From Flavobacteriaceae bacterium (GTDB lineage: Bacteria > Bacteroidota > Bacteroidia > Flavobacteriales > Flavobacteriaceae), in assembly GCA_947377425.1 (NCBI GenBank), contig CANCFZ010000148.1, positions 1 to 5,802 of the forward strand: a stretch of 5,802 nucleotides of DNA, read 5' to 3'. The notes beneath the pieces are model-generated. The model searched no databases, was not told the DNA's origin, and saw only the letters and a program-made list of their open reading frames with translations. Made by a program: the position numbers and the translations under genes. Below, in pieces: positions 1 through 5,370 of the stretch (its first letter is position 1; the number at the start of each line of letters is the position of its first letter).

Positions 1-1658
1 GCTTTTACTTCTTCAATTTTCTTAAATGTAGCGTCCAAATACAATTCGTTTCTGTCCAAACTGTCTTCTTCAAGTTCTTCTTTCTCTATTTTTGGAATAA
101 AAGAAATAGACACAAATCCGCCTTTTTTACTATTTGTTTTTTGATGGCTATGGTTTAAATACAACTCTTTGTAATCTTCATTTTGAAATTCTTTGGATAG
201 AAATCCGAAAAAATTATTATTGAAATCAATCACTTCAGAATAACTTCTGTAATTGGTATCGAGCGTAAATGGTTTTTTATCAGGATTATTAAACGGATTT
301 TTATCTTTACTTAATTCAATAAATTGCTCTGCTTTTCCGCCACGCCAACGGTAAATAGATTGTTTTGGATCGCCAACCAACATCAACGAACCTCTTTCGC
401 CTTGCAAATCTTCGCTAACCAAGGCATTGTCAATAAGCGGAATCAAATTTTGCCATTGCATTTCGGAAGTATCTTGAAATTCGTCAATGAAAAAATGCTT
501 GTATCGTTCGCCCAAACGCTCATAAATAAAAGGCGCAGGCTGGTTTTGAATTTGTTCGTTAATCAACTTATTGAATTCGGCAATGGAAAGAATATTTTGT
601 TCTTTTTGGATTTTTGCCAATTCGTTACTAACCGTATTCAACAACGAAAGTGGTGTAATGTTTTTTAGAAAAGCTTCATAAAAATTTCGTTTTTCAAATT
701 TGGTATAAATGGATTTTAAAAGTTCTAAAAGTTGCGGAATTATTGATTCTATTATCGCGCCATCTTTAGCCGTTTTATTGATTTTTATATCGTCAAATTC
801 GTGGTAGGTTTTATTAGCCGGATTGAATTTTCCTTCTTGAATACTAACCAAGTGTTTTGGGAAATAACTTCCAGAAAACGACTTTAAATCGATTCCGTTT
901 TTTTCGATTAATAACAAAGATTCGGTTGCCAAATCTACAGTTTCGGCTTCAATTTGTTTGGAAAGTTCGCCGAGTTTGTTTTTGATTTCTACAAATTCGG
1001 CAATTGTTTTATTGTTGAAATGCGTAATTTCTTCGCGGTTGTTTTCGTTTAAAATCAATCGTCCAGTATCCATAATTTCTCGTGAAACGTCCCAACTTTT
1101 ATCATCGTCGGTTTTTTCCATTGTGAAATCTACCAGTAAATTGGTCAGCGTTTCGTCTTCTCCAGCTTGAGCAATAATGGCGTCAACGGCTTCGGTTAAT
1201 AGGTTTTCGGTGTCAAGAGAAACTTCGAAAGTTATGGGTAAATTCAAATCGTGTGCGAAAGCTCGAATGACTTTATGAGTGAATTTATCGATGGTAGAAA
1301 TATCAAAAGCTGCATAATTGTGAATTAGGTTTTTAATGATGCTTTTGGCTTTGACTTGAATAGTTTTTGGATTCCAATGTGCTTTTTCATCCAAATTTTC
1401 GTTGATTTCTTTGAGAATATCGTGCATCAATTGCAGTGCTTTTTCAGATGGAATGTTTTTAGAAAACTCAGACAGACTTTCTACAACGCGGCTTTTCATT
1501 TCGTGTACCGCTTTGTTGGTAAACGTAATGGCTAGAATGTTTCTGTAAGCATCATTTTTATTGGAAAAGAGAATAATTTTTAGATATTCTTTTACCAAAG
1601 TATAGGTTTTTCCTGAACCTGCGGATGCGTCGTATATGGAGAAAGCTGGTTTTTGCAT
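1..1658 (-). CDS. UvrD/RecB/AddA-like superfamily 1 DNA helicase, N-terminal part (cut by window edge)
   Basis: The reading frame runs without a stop from the ATG at 1658 to the left edge, giving 552 complete codons; the C-terminus lies outside. Visible superfamily 1 motifs, in order: Walker A ASAGSGKT (residues 11-18), motif Ia AITFTNKAVHEMKSR (43-57), an AddA/RecB-like STIDKFTHKVIRAF segment (121-134), Walker B/motif II IDEFQDTS (391-398), motif III LVGDPKQSIYRWRGG (427-441) and motif IV TNYRS (468-472). About 250 residues separate the first motifs from motif II, as expected when domain 1B is inserted. Such proteins are ATP-driven 3'-5' translocases; the RecB/AddA type resects double-strand breaks in the cytoplasm, usually with a partner nuclease. 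A C-terminal nuclease domain and a neighbouring AddB-like gene would both lie beyond the edge, so the RecB/AddA subtype is inferred. No Shine-Dalgarno sequence or promoter box is seen in the 71 nt upstream, so read-through from the acetyltransferase gene is plausible. All motif residues look intact. Confidence 0.93.
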   Translation of the reverse strand, partial: MQKPAFSIYDASAGSGKTYTLVKEYLKIILFSNKNDAYRNILAITFTNKAVHEMKSRVVESLSEFSKNIPSEKALQLMHDILKEINENLDEKAHWNPKTIQVKAKSIIKNLIHNYAAFDISTIDKFTHKVIRAFAHDLNLPITFEVSLDTENLLTEAVDAIIAQAGEDETLTNLLVDFTMEKTDDDKSWDVSREIMDTGRLILNENNREEITHFNNKTIAEFVEIKNKLGELSKQIEAETVDLATESLLLIEKNGIDLKSFSGSYFPKHLVSIQEGKFNPANKTYHEFDDIKINKTAKDGAIIESIIPQLLELLKSIYTKFEKRNFYEAFLKNITPLSLLNTVSNELAKIQKEQNILSIAEFNKLINEQIQNQPAPFIYERLGERYKHFFIDEFQDTSEMQWQNLIPLIDNALVSEDLQGERGSLMLVGDPKQSIYRWRGGKAEQFIELSKDKNPFNNPDKKPFTLDTNYRSYSEVIDFNNNFFGFLSKEFQNEDYKELYLNHSHQKTNSKKGGFVSISFIPKIEKEELEEDSLDRNELYLDATFKKIEEVK

Positions 1659-1673
1659 AGTGTTTTTTATTGC

Positions 1674-1689
1674 CACAGATTCACAGATT
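1674..1689. repeat. Tandem 8-bp repeat (CACAGATT x2) in the GNAT-helicase gap
   Basis: CACAGATT occurs twice back to back, preceded by TGC, about 15 nt upstream of the helicase start. On the minus strand it reads AATCTGTG twice, followed by GCA. From memory, similar CACAGATT-rich strings are common between genes in Bacteroidota, so this may be a copy of a dispersed short repeat. Only the tandem duplication itself is seen here; dispersal is inferred. Confidence 0.45.
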
Positions 1690-1729
1690 TATTTATTTTA
1701 TTCGTCGTAGAACTTTGACTTAATATTTT

Positions 1730-2248
1730 TTATTTTTTAATCTTATAAATATAATTCAATTTAGAATCTTCTCCGTAATATTCTACTTCAAATTCGTCAA
1801 TTTTTATTCCGCCAATTTTTTCTATTGCTTTTTGGGAACGAATGTTGTTGGCGCCAATATGAAAATAAATGGTGTCAACGTATTGAAATGCATAGTCCAT
1901 CATTAGTTTTTTTAATGCTTTGTTGTAACCGTTTCCCCAAAATTTTCTTCCAATAAAGGTGTAACCTATTAATACGGAATTGGTTTCTTGATTATAATCA
2001 TAAAATCTGCTGCTGCCAATGGGTTCGTTGGTTGTTACTTCGCGGATGAAAAAAGCACCTTTGGAAGCGATTGCTCCTTCAAAAAAGTTTTGGAAAACGG
2101 GTTTTTGATAGCGTAATTTATTGGGATGTTGTTCCCAAAGTAATTCGTCGTTTGCTACAGAATAGAGTTCTTCAAAATCAGTTTCTTGAAGAGGCACTAA
2201 TTTTATCAATTCATTTTTCAAATGTTTGGGCTGTATATCAAATTTCAT
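1730..2248 (-). CDS. GNAT-family N-acetyltransferase (RimJ/RimL type)
   Basis: A 172-residue protein of typical length for the Acetyltransf_3 (RimJ/RimL-like) branch of the GNAT fold, which moves an acetyl group from acetyl-CoA to an amine. The acetyl-CoA pyrophosphate-binding loop (motif A) is RKFWGNGY (residues 101-108), fitting the R/Q-x-x-G-x-G/A pattern with one extra residue. The later NIRSQKAIEKIGG stretch (135-147) is the usual N-x-x-S-x-x-A-x-x-K-x-G segment. The N-terminal strand KNELIKLVPLQETDFEELY (11-29) also suits the family. The substrate cannot be read from sequence: a ribosomal protein N-terminus, a small amine or an antibiotic are all possible. I chose the ATG at 2248; an in-frame TTG at 2257 would add only three residues. 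There is no Shine-Dalgarno sequence. The gene lies divergent from the dismutase gene (113 nt between the start codons) and 71 nt upstream of the helicase gene on the same strand. No signal peptide is seen; probably cytoplasmic. Confidence 0.9.
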   Translation of the reverse strand: MKFDIQPKHLKNELIKLVPLQETDFEELYSVANDELLWEQHPNKLRYQKPVFQNFFEGAIASKGAFFIREVTTNEPIGSSRFYDYNQETNSVLIGYTFIGRKFWGNGYNKALKKLMMDYAFQYVDTIYFHIGANNIRSQKAIEKIGGIKIDEFEVEYYGEDSKLNYIYKIKK

Positions 2249-2304
2249 ACTATTCAATGATAGGTTTTTTCAATGTAATTATGTAAAAAAAGTATTTTCT
2301 TTTA

Positions 2305-2333
2305 CAAAGATAAATGTATAAATTTGAAATCAA
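2305..2333 (-). promoter_or_regulatory. Predicted promoter of the GNAT gene (TTG-N18-TATCTTTG)
   Basis: On the minus strand, TATCTTTG (2312-2305) matches the Bacteroidota -7 consensus TAnnTTTG, and a TTG (2333-2331) lies 18 nt upstream, within the 17-23 nt spacing reported for this promoter class. The start of transcription should be near 2300, giving a leader of about 50 nt. The upstream box reaches the likely start site of the opposing sod promoter. Confidence 0.6.
2319..2326 (+). promoter_or_regulatory. Predicted -7 box of the superoxide dismutase promoter (TAAATTTG)
   Basis: TAAATTTG fits TAnnTTTG and lies 35 nt before the sod start codon. This would put transcription start near 2331 and give a leader of about 31 nt, A-rich and without a Shine-Dalgarno sequence. 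No clear TTG is found 17-23 nt upstream; that stretch is only T-rich (2294-2303), so the promoter could be weak or activator-dependent. Confidence 0.5.
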
Positions 2334-2361
2334 TTTTAGTATTAACTTAAATAAAAATATC

Positions 2362-2967
2362 ATGGCATTTGAATTACCACAATTACCTTACGCTTATGAC
2401 GCGTTAGAGCCACATATTGATGCACGAACAATGGAAATTCACCATTCTAAACATCATAATGCTTATACCACCAACTTAAATGCAGCCATTGCAGGAACAG
2501 ATTTGGAAGGAAAATCTATCGAAGAAATCCTGAAAAATTTGGATATGACTAAAGGAGCTGTTAGAAATAATGGTGGCGGATTTTACAATCACAATTTATT
2601 CTGGACCGTAATGTCTCCAAATGGTGGCGGATTACCAACAGGTGAATTATTAACTGCTATTGAAAAAGATTTGGGTTCGTTTGATGAATTTAAAGCTGCT
2701 TTCGCAAAAGCTGGAGCTACTCAATTCGGTTCGGGTTGGGCATGGCTCTGCGTAAAAGACGGAAAATTGGAAGTATGCGGAACTCCAAACCAAGACAATA
2801 CTTTAATGCCCGGAATTGGTTGTGGCGGAACTCCAATCTTAGGAATGGATGTATGGGAACACGCATATTATTTACATTATCAAAACCGTCGCCCTGATTA
2901 TATTGAAGCTTTCTTTAATGTAATTAACTGGAATGAAGTTACAAGAAGATATAACGAAGCAAAATAA
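2362..2967 (+). CDS. sodA: Superoxide dismutase, Fe/Mn family, Mn-type residues
   Basis: A 201-residue protein, the normal length for this family, converting superoxide to hydrogen peroxide and oxygen. All four metal ligands are present: His27 (in MEIHHSKHH), His77 (in GGFYNHNLFW), and Asp163 and His167 (in DVWEHAYY). The active-site gateway pair His31 and Tyr35 is also kept. Gly73 sits where iron enzymes carry their outer-sphere Gln, and Gln144 (in PNQDNTLMP) sits where manganese enzymes carry theirs, so Mn use is favoured; cambialistic use cannot be excluded. There is no signal peptide, so it should act in the cytoplasm. The frame is open upstream to an ATG at 2314, but those 16 extra residues are unlike the family, and that ATG would precede the predicted transcript start; MAFELPQLPYAYDALEPHID is the classic N-terminus. 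The gene is a single transcription unit: divergent promoter before, strong terminator 20 nt after the stop. The symbol sodA reflects the Mn-type residues. Confidence 0.97.
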   Translation: MAFELPQLPYAYDALEPHIDARTMEIHHSKHHNAYTTNLNAAIAGTDLEGKSIEEILKNLDMTKGAVRNNGGGFYNHNLFWTVMSPNGGGLPTGELLTAIEKDLGSFDEFKAAFAKAGATQFGSGWAWLCVKDGKLEVCGTPNQDNTLMPGIGCGGTPILGMDVWEHAYYLHYQNRRPDYIEAFFNVINWNEVTRRYNEAK

Positions 2968-2987
2968 TTTTTGATTTTATAAAATTC

Positions 2988-3020
2988 AAAACCCGGTTGT
3001 GTGTGCAACCGGGTTTTTTT
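2988..3020 (+). terminator. Intrinsic terminator of the sod gene
   Basis: A perfect 12-bp stem (2988-2999 with 3006-3017; core ACCCGGTTG/CAACCGGGT) with loop TGTGTG, ending in a run of seven T residues (3014-3020), lies 20 nt after the sod stop codon. GC-rich core plus T-run is a textbook plus-strand terminator. Confidence 0.93.
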
Positions 3021-3033
3021 GTGTGTGAATTTT

Positions 3034-3065
3034 AAAAAGACGTTCGCGAGAGCGAACGCCTTTTT
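3034..3065 (-). terminator. Terminator hairpin of small RNA A
   Basis: On the minus strand the stem is AAAAAG-G-CGTTCGC / GCGAACG-T-CTTTTT with loop TCTC; the one internal mismatch pairs 3040 with 3059. The transcript would end in TCTTTTT. The inner CGTTCGC palindrome is much more GC-rich than its surroundings and shares no stem sequence with copy B. The structure is nearly symmetric, so it could also stop plus-strand read-through from sod. Confidence 0.75.
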
Positions 3066-3106
3066 GCCCCAAATCTACCATAAACTTAACCTACTAATTC
3101 TATGGT
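3066..3106 (-). repeat. 41-bp direct repeat, copy 1 (conserved core of small RNA A)
   Basis: Matches 3251-3291 at 40 of 41 positions in the same orientation; the only difference is at 3099 versus 3284. Repeat starts lie 185 bp apart. Beyond the core only the TAnnTTTG box, at the same 4-nt spacing, and the T-run of the hairpin are shared. Confidence 0.97.
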
Positions 3107-3110
3107 ATTG

Positions 3111-3118
3111 CAAACATA
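3111..3118 (-). promoter_or_regulatory. Predicted -7 box of small RNA A (TATGTTTG)
   Basis: The minus-strand TATGTTTG fits TAnnTTTG and is followed by CAAT, then the conserved core. I see no convincing TTG 17-23 nt upstream; the region around 3135-3141 reads GATTATA. Promoter A may therefore be weaker than promoter B. Confidence 0.5.
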
Positions 3119-3220
3119 ATAGTATGATAGCTTTATAATCTTATTAAAAACAAAATATATTGGAATGATAGGCAAATGAGAGTAGAATTTACCTTTTTGA
3201 AAGTGGAACTTATAGAAAAT

Positions 3221-3250
3221 AAAAAAGGTGAAATTGCTTTCACCTTTTTT
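3221..3250 (-). terminator. Terminator hairpin of small RNA B
   Basis: A perfect 13-bp stem (3221-3233 with 3238-3250); on the minus strand AAAAAAGGTGAAA, loop GCAA, then TTTCACCTTTTTT. GCAA is a GNRA-type tetraloop. The transcript would end in TTTTTT, followed by ATTTTC. It would also end any purF read-through, and being symmetric it may work in both directions. Confidence 0.85.
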
Positions 3251-3291
3251 GCCCCAAATCTACCATAAACTTAACCTACTAATGCTATGGT
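3251..3291 (-). repeat. 41-bp direct repeat, copy 2 (conserved core of small RNA B)
   Basis: The partner of 3066-3106, same orientation, one mismatch. Both copies sit directly beside a hairpin T-run and both end 4 bp from a CAAAnnTA string (plus-strand reading). Confidence 0.97.
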
Positions 3292-3295
3292 TCTC

Positions 3296-3326
3296 CAAAG
3301 ATATATGTACATGTGTCATGTTACAA
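3296..3326 (-). promoter_or_regulatory. Predicted promoter of small RNA B (TTG-N20-TATCTTTG)
   Basis: On the minus strand, TTG (3326-3324, within TTTTG) and TATCTTTG (3303-3296) are separated by 20 nt, in keeping with the Bacteroidota consensus. The transcript would start at about 3291-3292, exactly where identity with copy A begins. Confidence 0.65.
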
Positions 3327-3352
3327 AATATTATTGTTGAATTACAATAATA
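3325..3352 (-). terminator. Weak AU-rich hairpin after purF, possible terminator
   Basis: A 9-bp stem (3329-3337 with 3344-3352) made almost only of A-T pairs, with loop AATTCA on the minus strand, followed by TTTT (3328-3325). It begins 28 nt after the purF stop codon. The low GC content makes it a poor terminator, and its T-run forms part of the upstream box of small RNA B. Confidence 0.35.
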
Positions 3353-3380
3353 ATCGATAAACTACATAAAACGCTAATTT

Positions 3381-5279
3381 TTAGTATGCTCTAGCATCTT
3401 TTCCTTCATAGAAATTCATAAAAGCACGGTTTACAACTCGATTTCCACCCGGCGTTGGATAGTCACCTGTGAAGTACCAATCGCCTAAATTCTTAGGACA
3501 AGCAACATGAAGATTTTCAACCGATTGAAAAATGATTTTTACCTCAGCTTTTATGTCGTCTGATGTTAATAATTGTGCCGTTTTATCTGATATTTCTATA
3601 TCGCTAAATGGCGAATATATTTCTGTTACGTAATTAACTACATCAGAGTCTTTTAAATTCTCTTGTGTTTTACATTTTTTATAAACTTCATCTACAATAT
3701 GATACAGATTTCGCTCTTTTAAAAGCTCAATTGCAGCTTGAAATGCAACTAATCCTTCGAGCTTTGCCATATCGATTCCATAACAATCTGGATAACGAAT
3801 TTGTGGCGCTGATGAAACCACAACAATACGTTTAGGATTTAATCTGTCCATCATTTTGATGATACTCATTTTTAGAGTTGTACCACGAACGATACTGTCA
3901 TCAATAATTACCAAATTATCTGTTGGTTTTATTACACCATAAGTTACATCGTAAACATGAGCTACTAATTCATCACGGTTTTTATCATCAGTTATAAATG
4001 TTCTTAATTTTGCGTCTTTTATAGCTATTTTCTCTGTTCTAATTTTTACAGAAAGGATTTCTTCTAACTTTTCTTTAGTTAATGTTTTTCTGTTGTTTAG
4101 AATAAATTGATTTTTTCTTTGATTTAAAAAATCTTGTGCTGCTTCAACCATTCCATAAAAAGAAGTTTCGGCAGTATTTGGAATGTATGAAAAAACGGTG
4201 TTATCAGTATCTTCATCAATTGCTTCCAAAACTGCTGGAAGAATTAGTTTGCCAAGATTTTTACGTTCTTGGTAAATTTCGGCATCGCTTCCTCGTGAGA
4301 AATAAATTCTTTCGAAAGAACATGCTTTTTTTACTGTTGGAACAATTATTTCTTCTTCGGTAACCTTTCCGTTCTTTTTGATTATTAATGCGTTTCCTGG
4401 TTGAAGTTCTTGCACTTTTTCAAATGGTACGTTGAAAACAGTTTGAATAACGGGTCGTTCTGAAGCAACAACAACAATTTCATCATCTTCATAGAAATAC
4501 GCAGGACGAATTCCAGCTGGATCTCTAAAAACAAATGCGTCGCCATGACCAAAAAGTCCTGCCATTGCATAGCCGCCATCCCAACCTTTGGAAGCTCGTT
4601 TTAATATTTTGGTAATGTCTAATTTTTCTGCAATTACTGGAGAAGCTTCTCTTTTTGACAATCCGTTGTTTTTACATTCTTGGTACAAATCGGTAACCTC
4701 ATCGTCTAAAAAGTGTCCGATTTTTTCCATTACGGTCACAGTATCTGCCATTTCTTTTGGATGTTGCCCTAGTTCTACCAAACTATTGAAAAGTTCTTTA
4801 ACGTTGGTCATGTTAAAATTTCCTGCAACGATTAGATTTCGGTGCATCCAATTGTTTTGACGTAAAAATGGATGAACACTTTCGATACTGTTTTTTCCGA
4901 AAGTTCCGTAACGCACGTGACCAAGAAATAATTCTCCGATGTAAGGAATATTAGCTTTTTGAGCCGCTACATCATCTGCATATTCTGGATGCAACGTCAT
5001 TTCTTCGTTAATGCGTTCGTTTATTTGCTTGAAAACATCTTGAATTGCTTGTGCATCATTAGATCGAACTCGGCTTATGTAACGTTCGCCTTGTTCTACA
5101 TCTAATTTAATTGATGCAAATCCGGCACCATCTTGACCGCGATTGTGTTGCTTTTCCATTAGAAGATACATTTTTTGTATTCCGTAGAAAGCTGAACCGT
5201 ATTTTTCTTTGTAGAATTCTAACGGTTTCTTTAATCGTAAAAGTGCAATTCCACATTCGTGTTTGATTGCGTCACTCAT
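3381..5279 (-). CDS. purF: Amidophosphoribosyltransferase, long Bacteroidota-type PurF
   Basis: Catalyses the first committed step of purine synthesis: PRPP plus glutamine to 5-phosphoribosylamine. It is 632 residues long, against about 470-510 for classic PurF. The N-terminal class II glutaminase domain starts with a presumed 8-residue propeptide before catalytic Cys9 (HECGIALL), then NRGQDGAGF (46-54), GHVRYGTFG (120-128), AGNFNMTN (152-159) and Asp179 (ADT). FRDPAGIRP (251-259) and VASE (271-274) follow. The phosphoribosyltransferase domain carries the PRPP loop VIIDDSIVRGTT (457-468), RTFI (426-429) and YPDCYGID (496-503). Extra length lies mainly in residues 85-112, 380-425 and 525-590. 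The C-terminus (HVACPKNLGDWYFTGDYPT, 591-609) resembles the Fe-S region of the Bacillus-type enzyme, but with one Cys missing. The start at 5279 is chosen because a further in-frame 28 codons would translate the palindrome and the preceding gene's terminator. The leader just before the ATG is A/C-rich without a Shine-Dalgarno sequence. Cytoplasmic. Confidence 0.95.
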   Translation of the reverse strand: MSDAIKHECGIALLRLKKPLEFYKEKYGSAFYGIQKMYLLMEKQHNRGQDGAGFASIKLDVEQGERYISRVRSNDAQAIQDVFKQINERINEEMTLHPEYADDVAAQKANIPYIGELFLGHVRYGTFGKNSIESVHPFLRQNNWMHRNLIVAGNFNMTNVKELFNSLVELGQHPKEMADTVTVMEKIGHFLDDEVTDLYQECKNNGLSKREASPVIAEKLDITKILKRASKGWDGGYAMAGLFGHGDAFVFRDPAGIRPAYFYEDDEIVVVASERPVIQTVFNVPFEKVQELQPGNALIIKKNGKVTEEEIIVPTVKKACSFERIYFSRGSDAEIYQERKNLGKLILPAVLEAIDEDTDNTVFSYIPNTAETSFYGMVEAAQDFLNQRKNQFILNNRKTLTKEKLEEILSVKIRTEKIAIKDAKLRTFITDDKNRDELVAHVYDVTYGVIKPTDNLVIIDDSIVRGTTLKMSIIKMMDRLNPKRIVVVSSAPQIRYPDCYGIDMAKLEGLVAFQAAIELLKERNLYHIVDEVYKKCKTQENLKDSDVVNYVTEIYSPFSDIEISDKTAQLLTSDDIKAEVKIIFQSVENLHVACPKNLGDWYFTGDYPTPGGNRVVNRAFMNFYEGKDARAY

Positions 5280-5300
5280 TGTAGTTGTTGTGTTGTTAGA

Positions 5301-5318
5301 GACAAGTCGCGACTTGTC
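5301..5318. repeat. Perfect 18-bp palindrome in the purF leader
   Basis: GACAAGTCG is followed directly by its reverse complement CGACTTGTC, with no spacer, 21 nt upstream of the purF start codon. It is GC-rich (10 of 18) compared with its surroundings. It could be a copy of a dispersed REP-like palindrome, which is what it resembles, or a binding site for a dimeric regulator of purF. In RNA it could fold into a hairpin in the leader. Confidence 0.75.
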
Positions 5319-5334
5319 CGTACTGTTAATGTAA

Positions 5335-5362
5335 ATAAAAATGCCCCGAAAATTTCGAGGCA
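5335..5362 (-). terminator. Intrinsic terminator of the PfkB-family gene
   Basis: On the minus strand TGCCTCGA (5362-5355) pairs with TCGGGGCA (5349-5342), with one T-G wobble and loop AATTT, followed by TTTTTATTT. It begins 8 nt after the stop codon of the kinase gene and ends before the purF leader, suggesting that purF has its own promoter, although I cannot point to a good TAnnTTTG box there. Confidence 0.85.
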
Positions 5363-5370
5363 TAAAGTTA

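Larger units (their letters stand above)
3034..3106 (-). ncRNA. Candidate small RNA A (tandem copy 1)
   Basis: A predicted 73-nt minus-strand transcript starting at 3106, exactly 4 nt after a TAnnTTTG box. The first 41 nt (3106-3066) match candidate B at 40 positions. They can form a 5' hairpin: ACCATA (3106-3101) with TATGGT (3082-3077), enclosing an 18-nt loop that could be tightened by TTA/TAA around GTAGGT. A single-stranded AGATTTGGGGC follows, then a terminator hairpin and U-tract. The one difference from copy B, the eighth base (A instead of C), falls in the loop, so the fold is unaffected. No open reading frame of note. The layout (promoter, 5' hairpin, exposed G-rich stretch, terminator) is that of an independent trans-acting small RNA. 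Whether it belongs to a named family, for example Flavo-1 of Bacteroidota, I cannot tell. The alternative is a non-transcribed repeat. Confidence 0.6.
3221..3291 (-). ncRNA. Candidate small RNA B (tandem copy 2)
   Basis: A predicted 71-nt minus-strand transcript starting at 3291, 4 nt after TATCTTTG. The 41-nt core (3291-3251) can form the same 5' hairpin as copy A: ACCATA (3291-3286) with TATGGT (3267-3262). It then exposes AGATTTGGGGC before a strong terminator. Unlike copy A it has a full two-part promoter (TTG-N20-TATCTTTG), so it is the better candidate for an expressed gene. It starts 89 nt downstream of the purF stop codon on the same strand, so it could also be released from, or made together with, the purF 3' end. 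I find no start codon with a usable frame. Family membership is unknown to me; the call rests on promoter, duplication and terminator together. Confidence 0.65.
2968..3380. other. 413-nt convergent intergenic region with small-RNA-like tandem units
   Basis: No credible coding frame exists between the ends of the sod and purF genes. From left to right it holds the sod terminator, small-RNA candidate A, an AT-rich spacer (3119-3220) in which I find nothing, small-RNA candidate B, and an AU-rich hairpin just after purF. Both candidates are on the minus strand. Confidence 0.8.

Noticed and set aside
324..1170. Plus-strand open frames at 324-668 and 958-1170
   Set aside because: They lie antisense inside the helicase gene, whose minus-strand frame carries all SF1 motifs; their translations show no recognisable domain.
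2344..2350. Base pairing between the small RNAs (TTAAGTT) and the sod leader (AACTTAA)
   Set aside because: The match is only 7 nt, AT-rich and partly inside the predicted hairpin loop; in a leader of this composition it is easily due to chance.
2314..2361. 16-residue N-terminal extension of the superoxide dismutase
   Set aside because: It overlaps the predicted -7 box and precedes the likely transcript start; the family begins at MAFELPQLPY.
3066..3291. CRISPR array or insertion-sequence ends
   Set aside because: Only two repeat copies, 185 bp apart, in direct orientation, with promoter boxes and terminators attached; there is no transposase, target-site duplication, regular spacer or cas gene.
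4136..4860. Open frames at 4136-4363, 4385-4579 and 4588-4860
   Set aside because: All lie inside purF in other frames and have no recognisable domain.
5280..5363. 28-residue N-terminal extension of PurF starting at 5363
   Set aside because: It would translate the kinase gene's terminator and the palindrome and would push the catalytic Cys to residue 37; the ATG at 5279 leaves a short propeptide as in Bacillus-type PurF.
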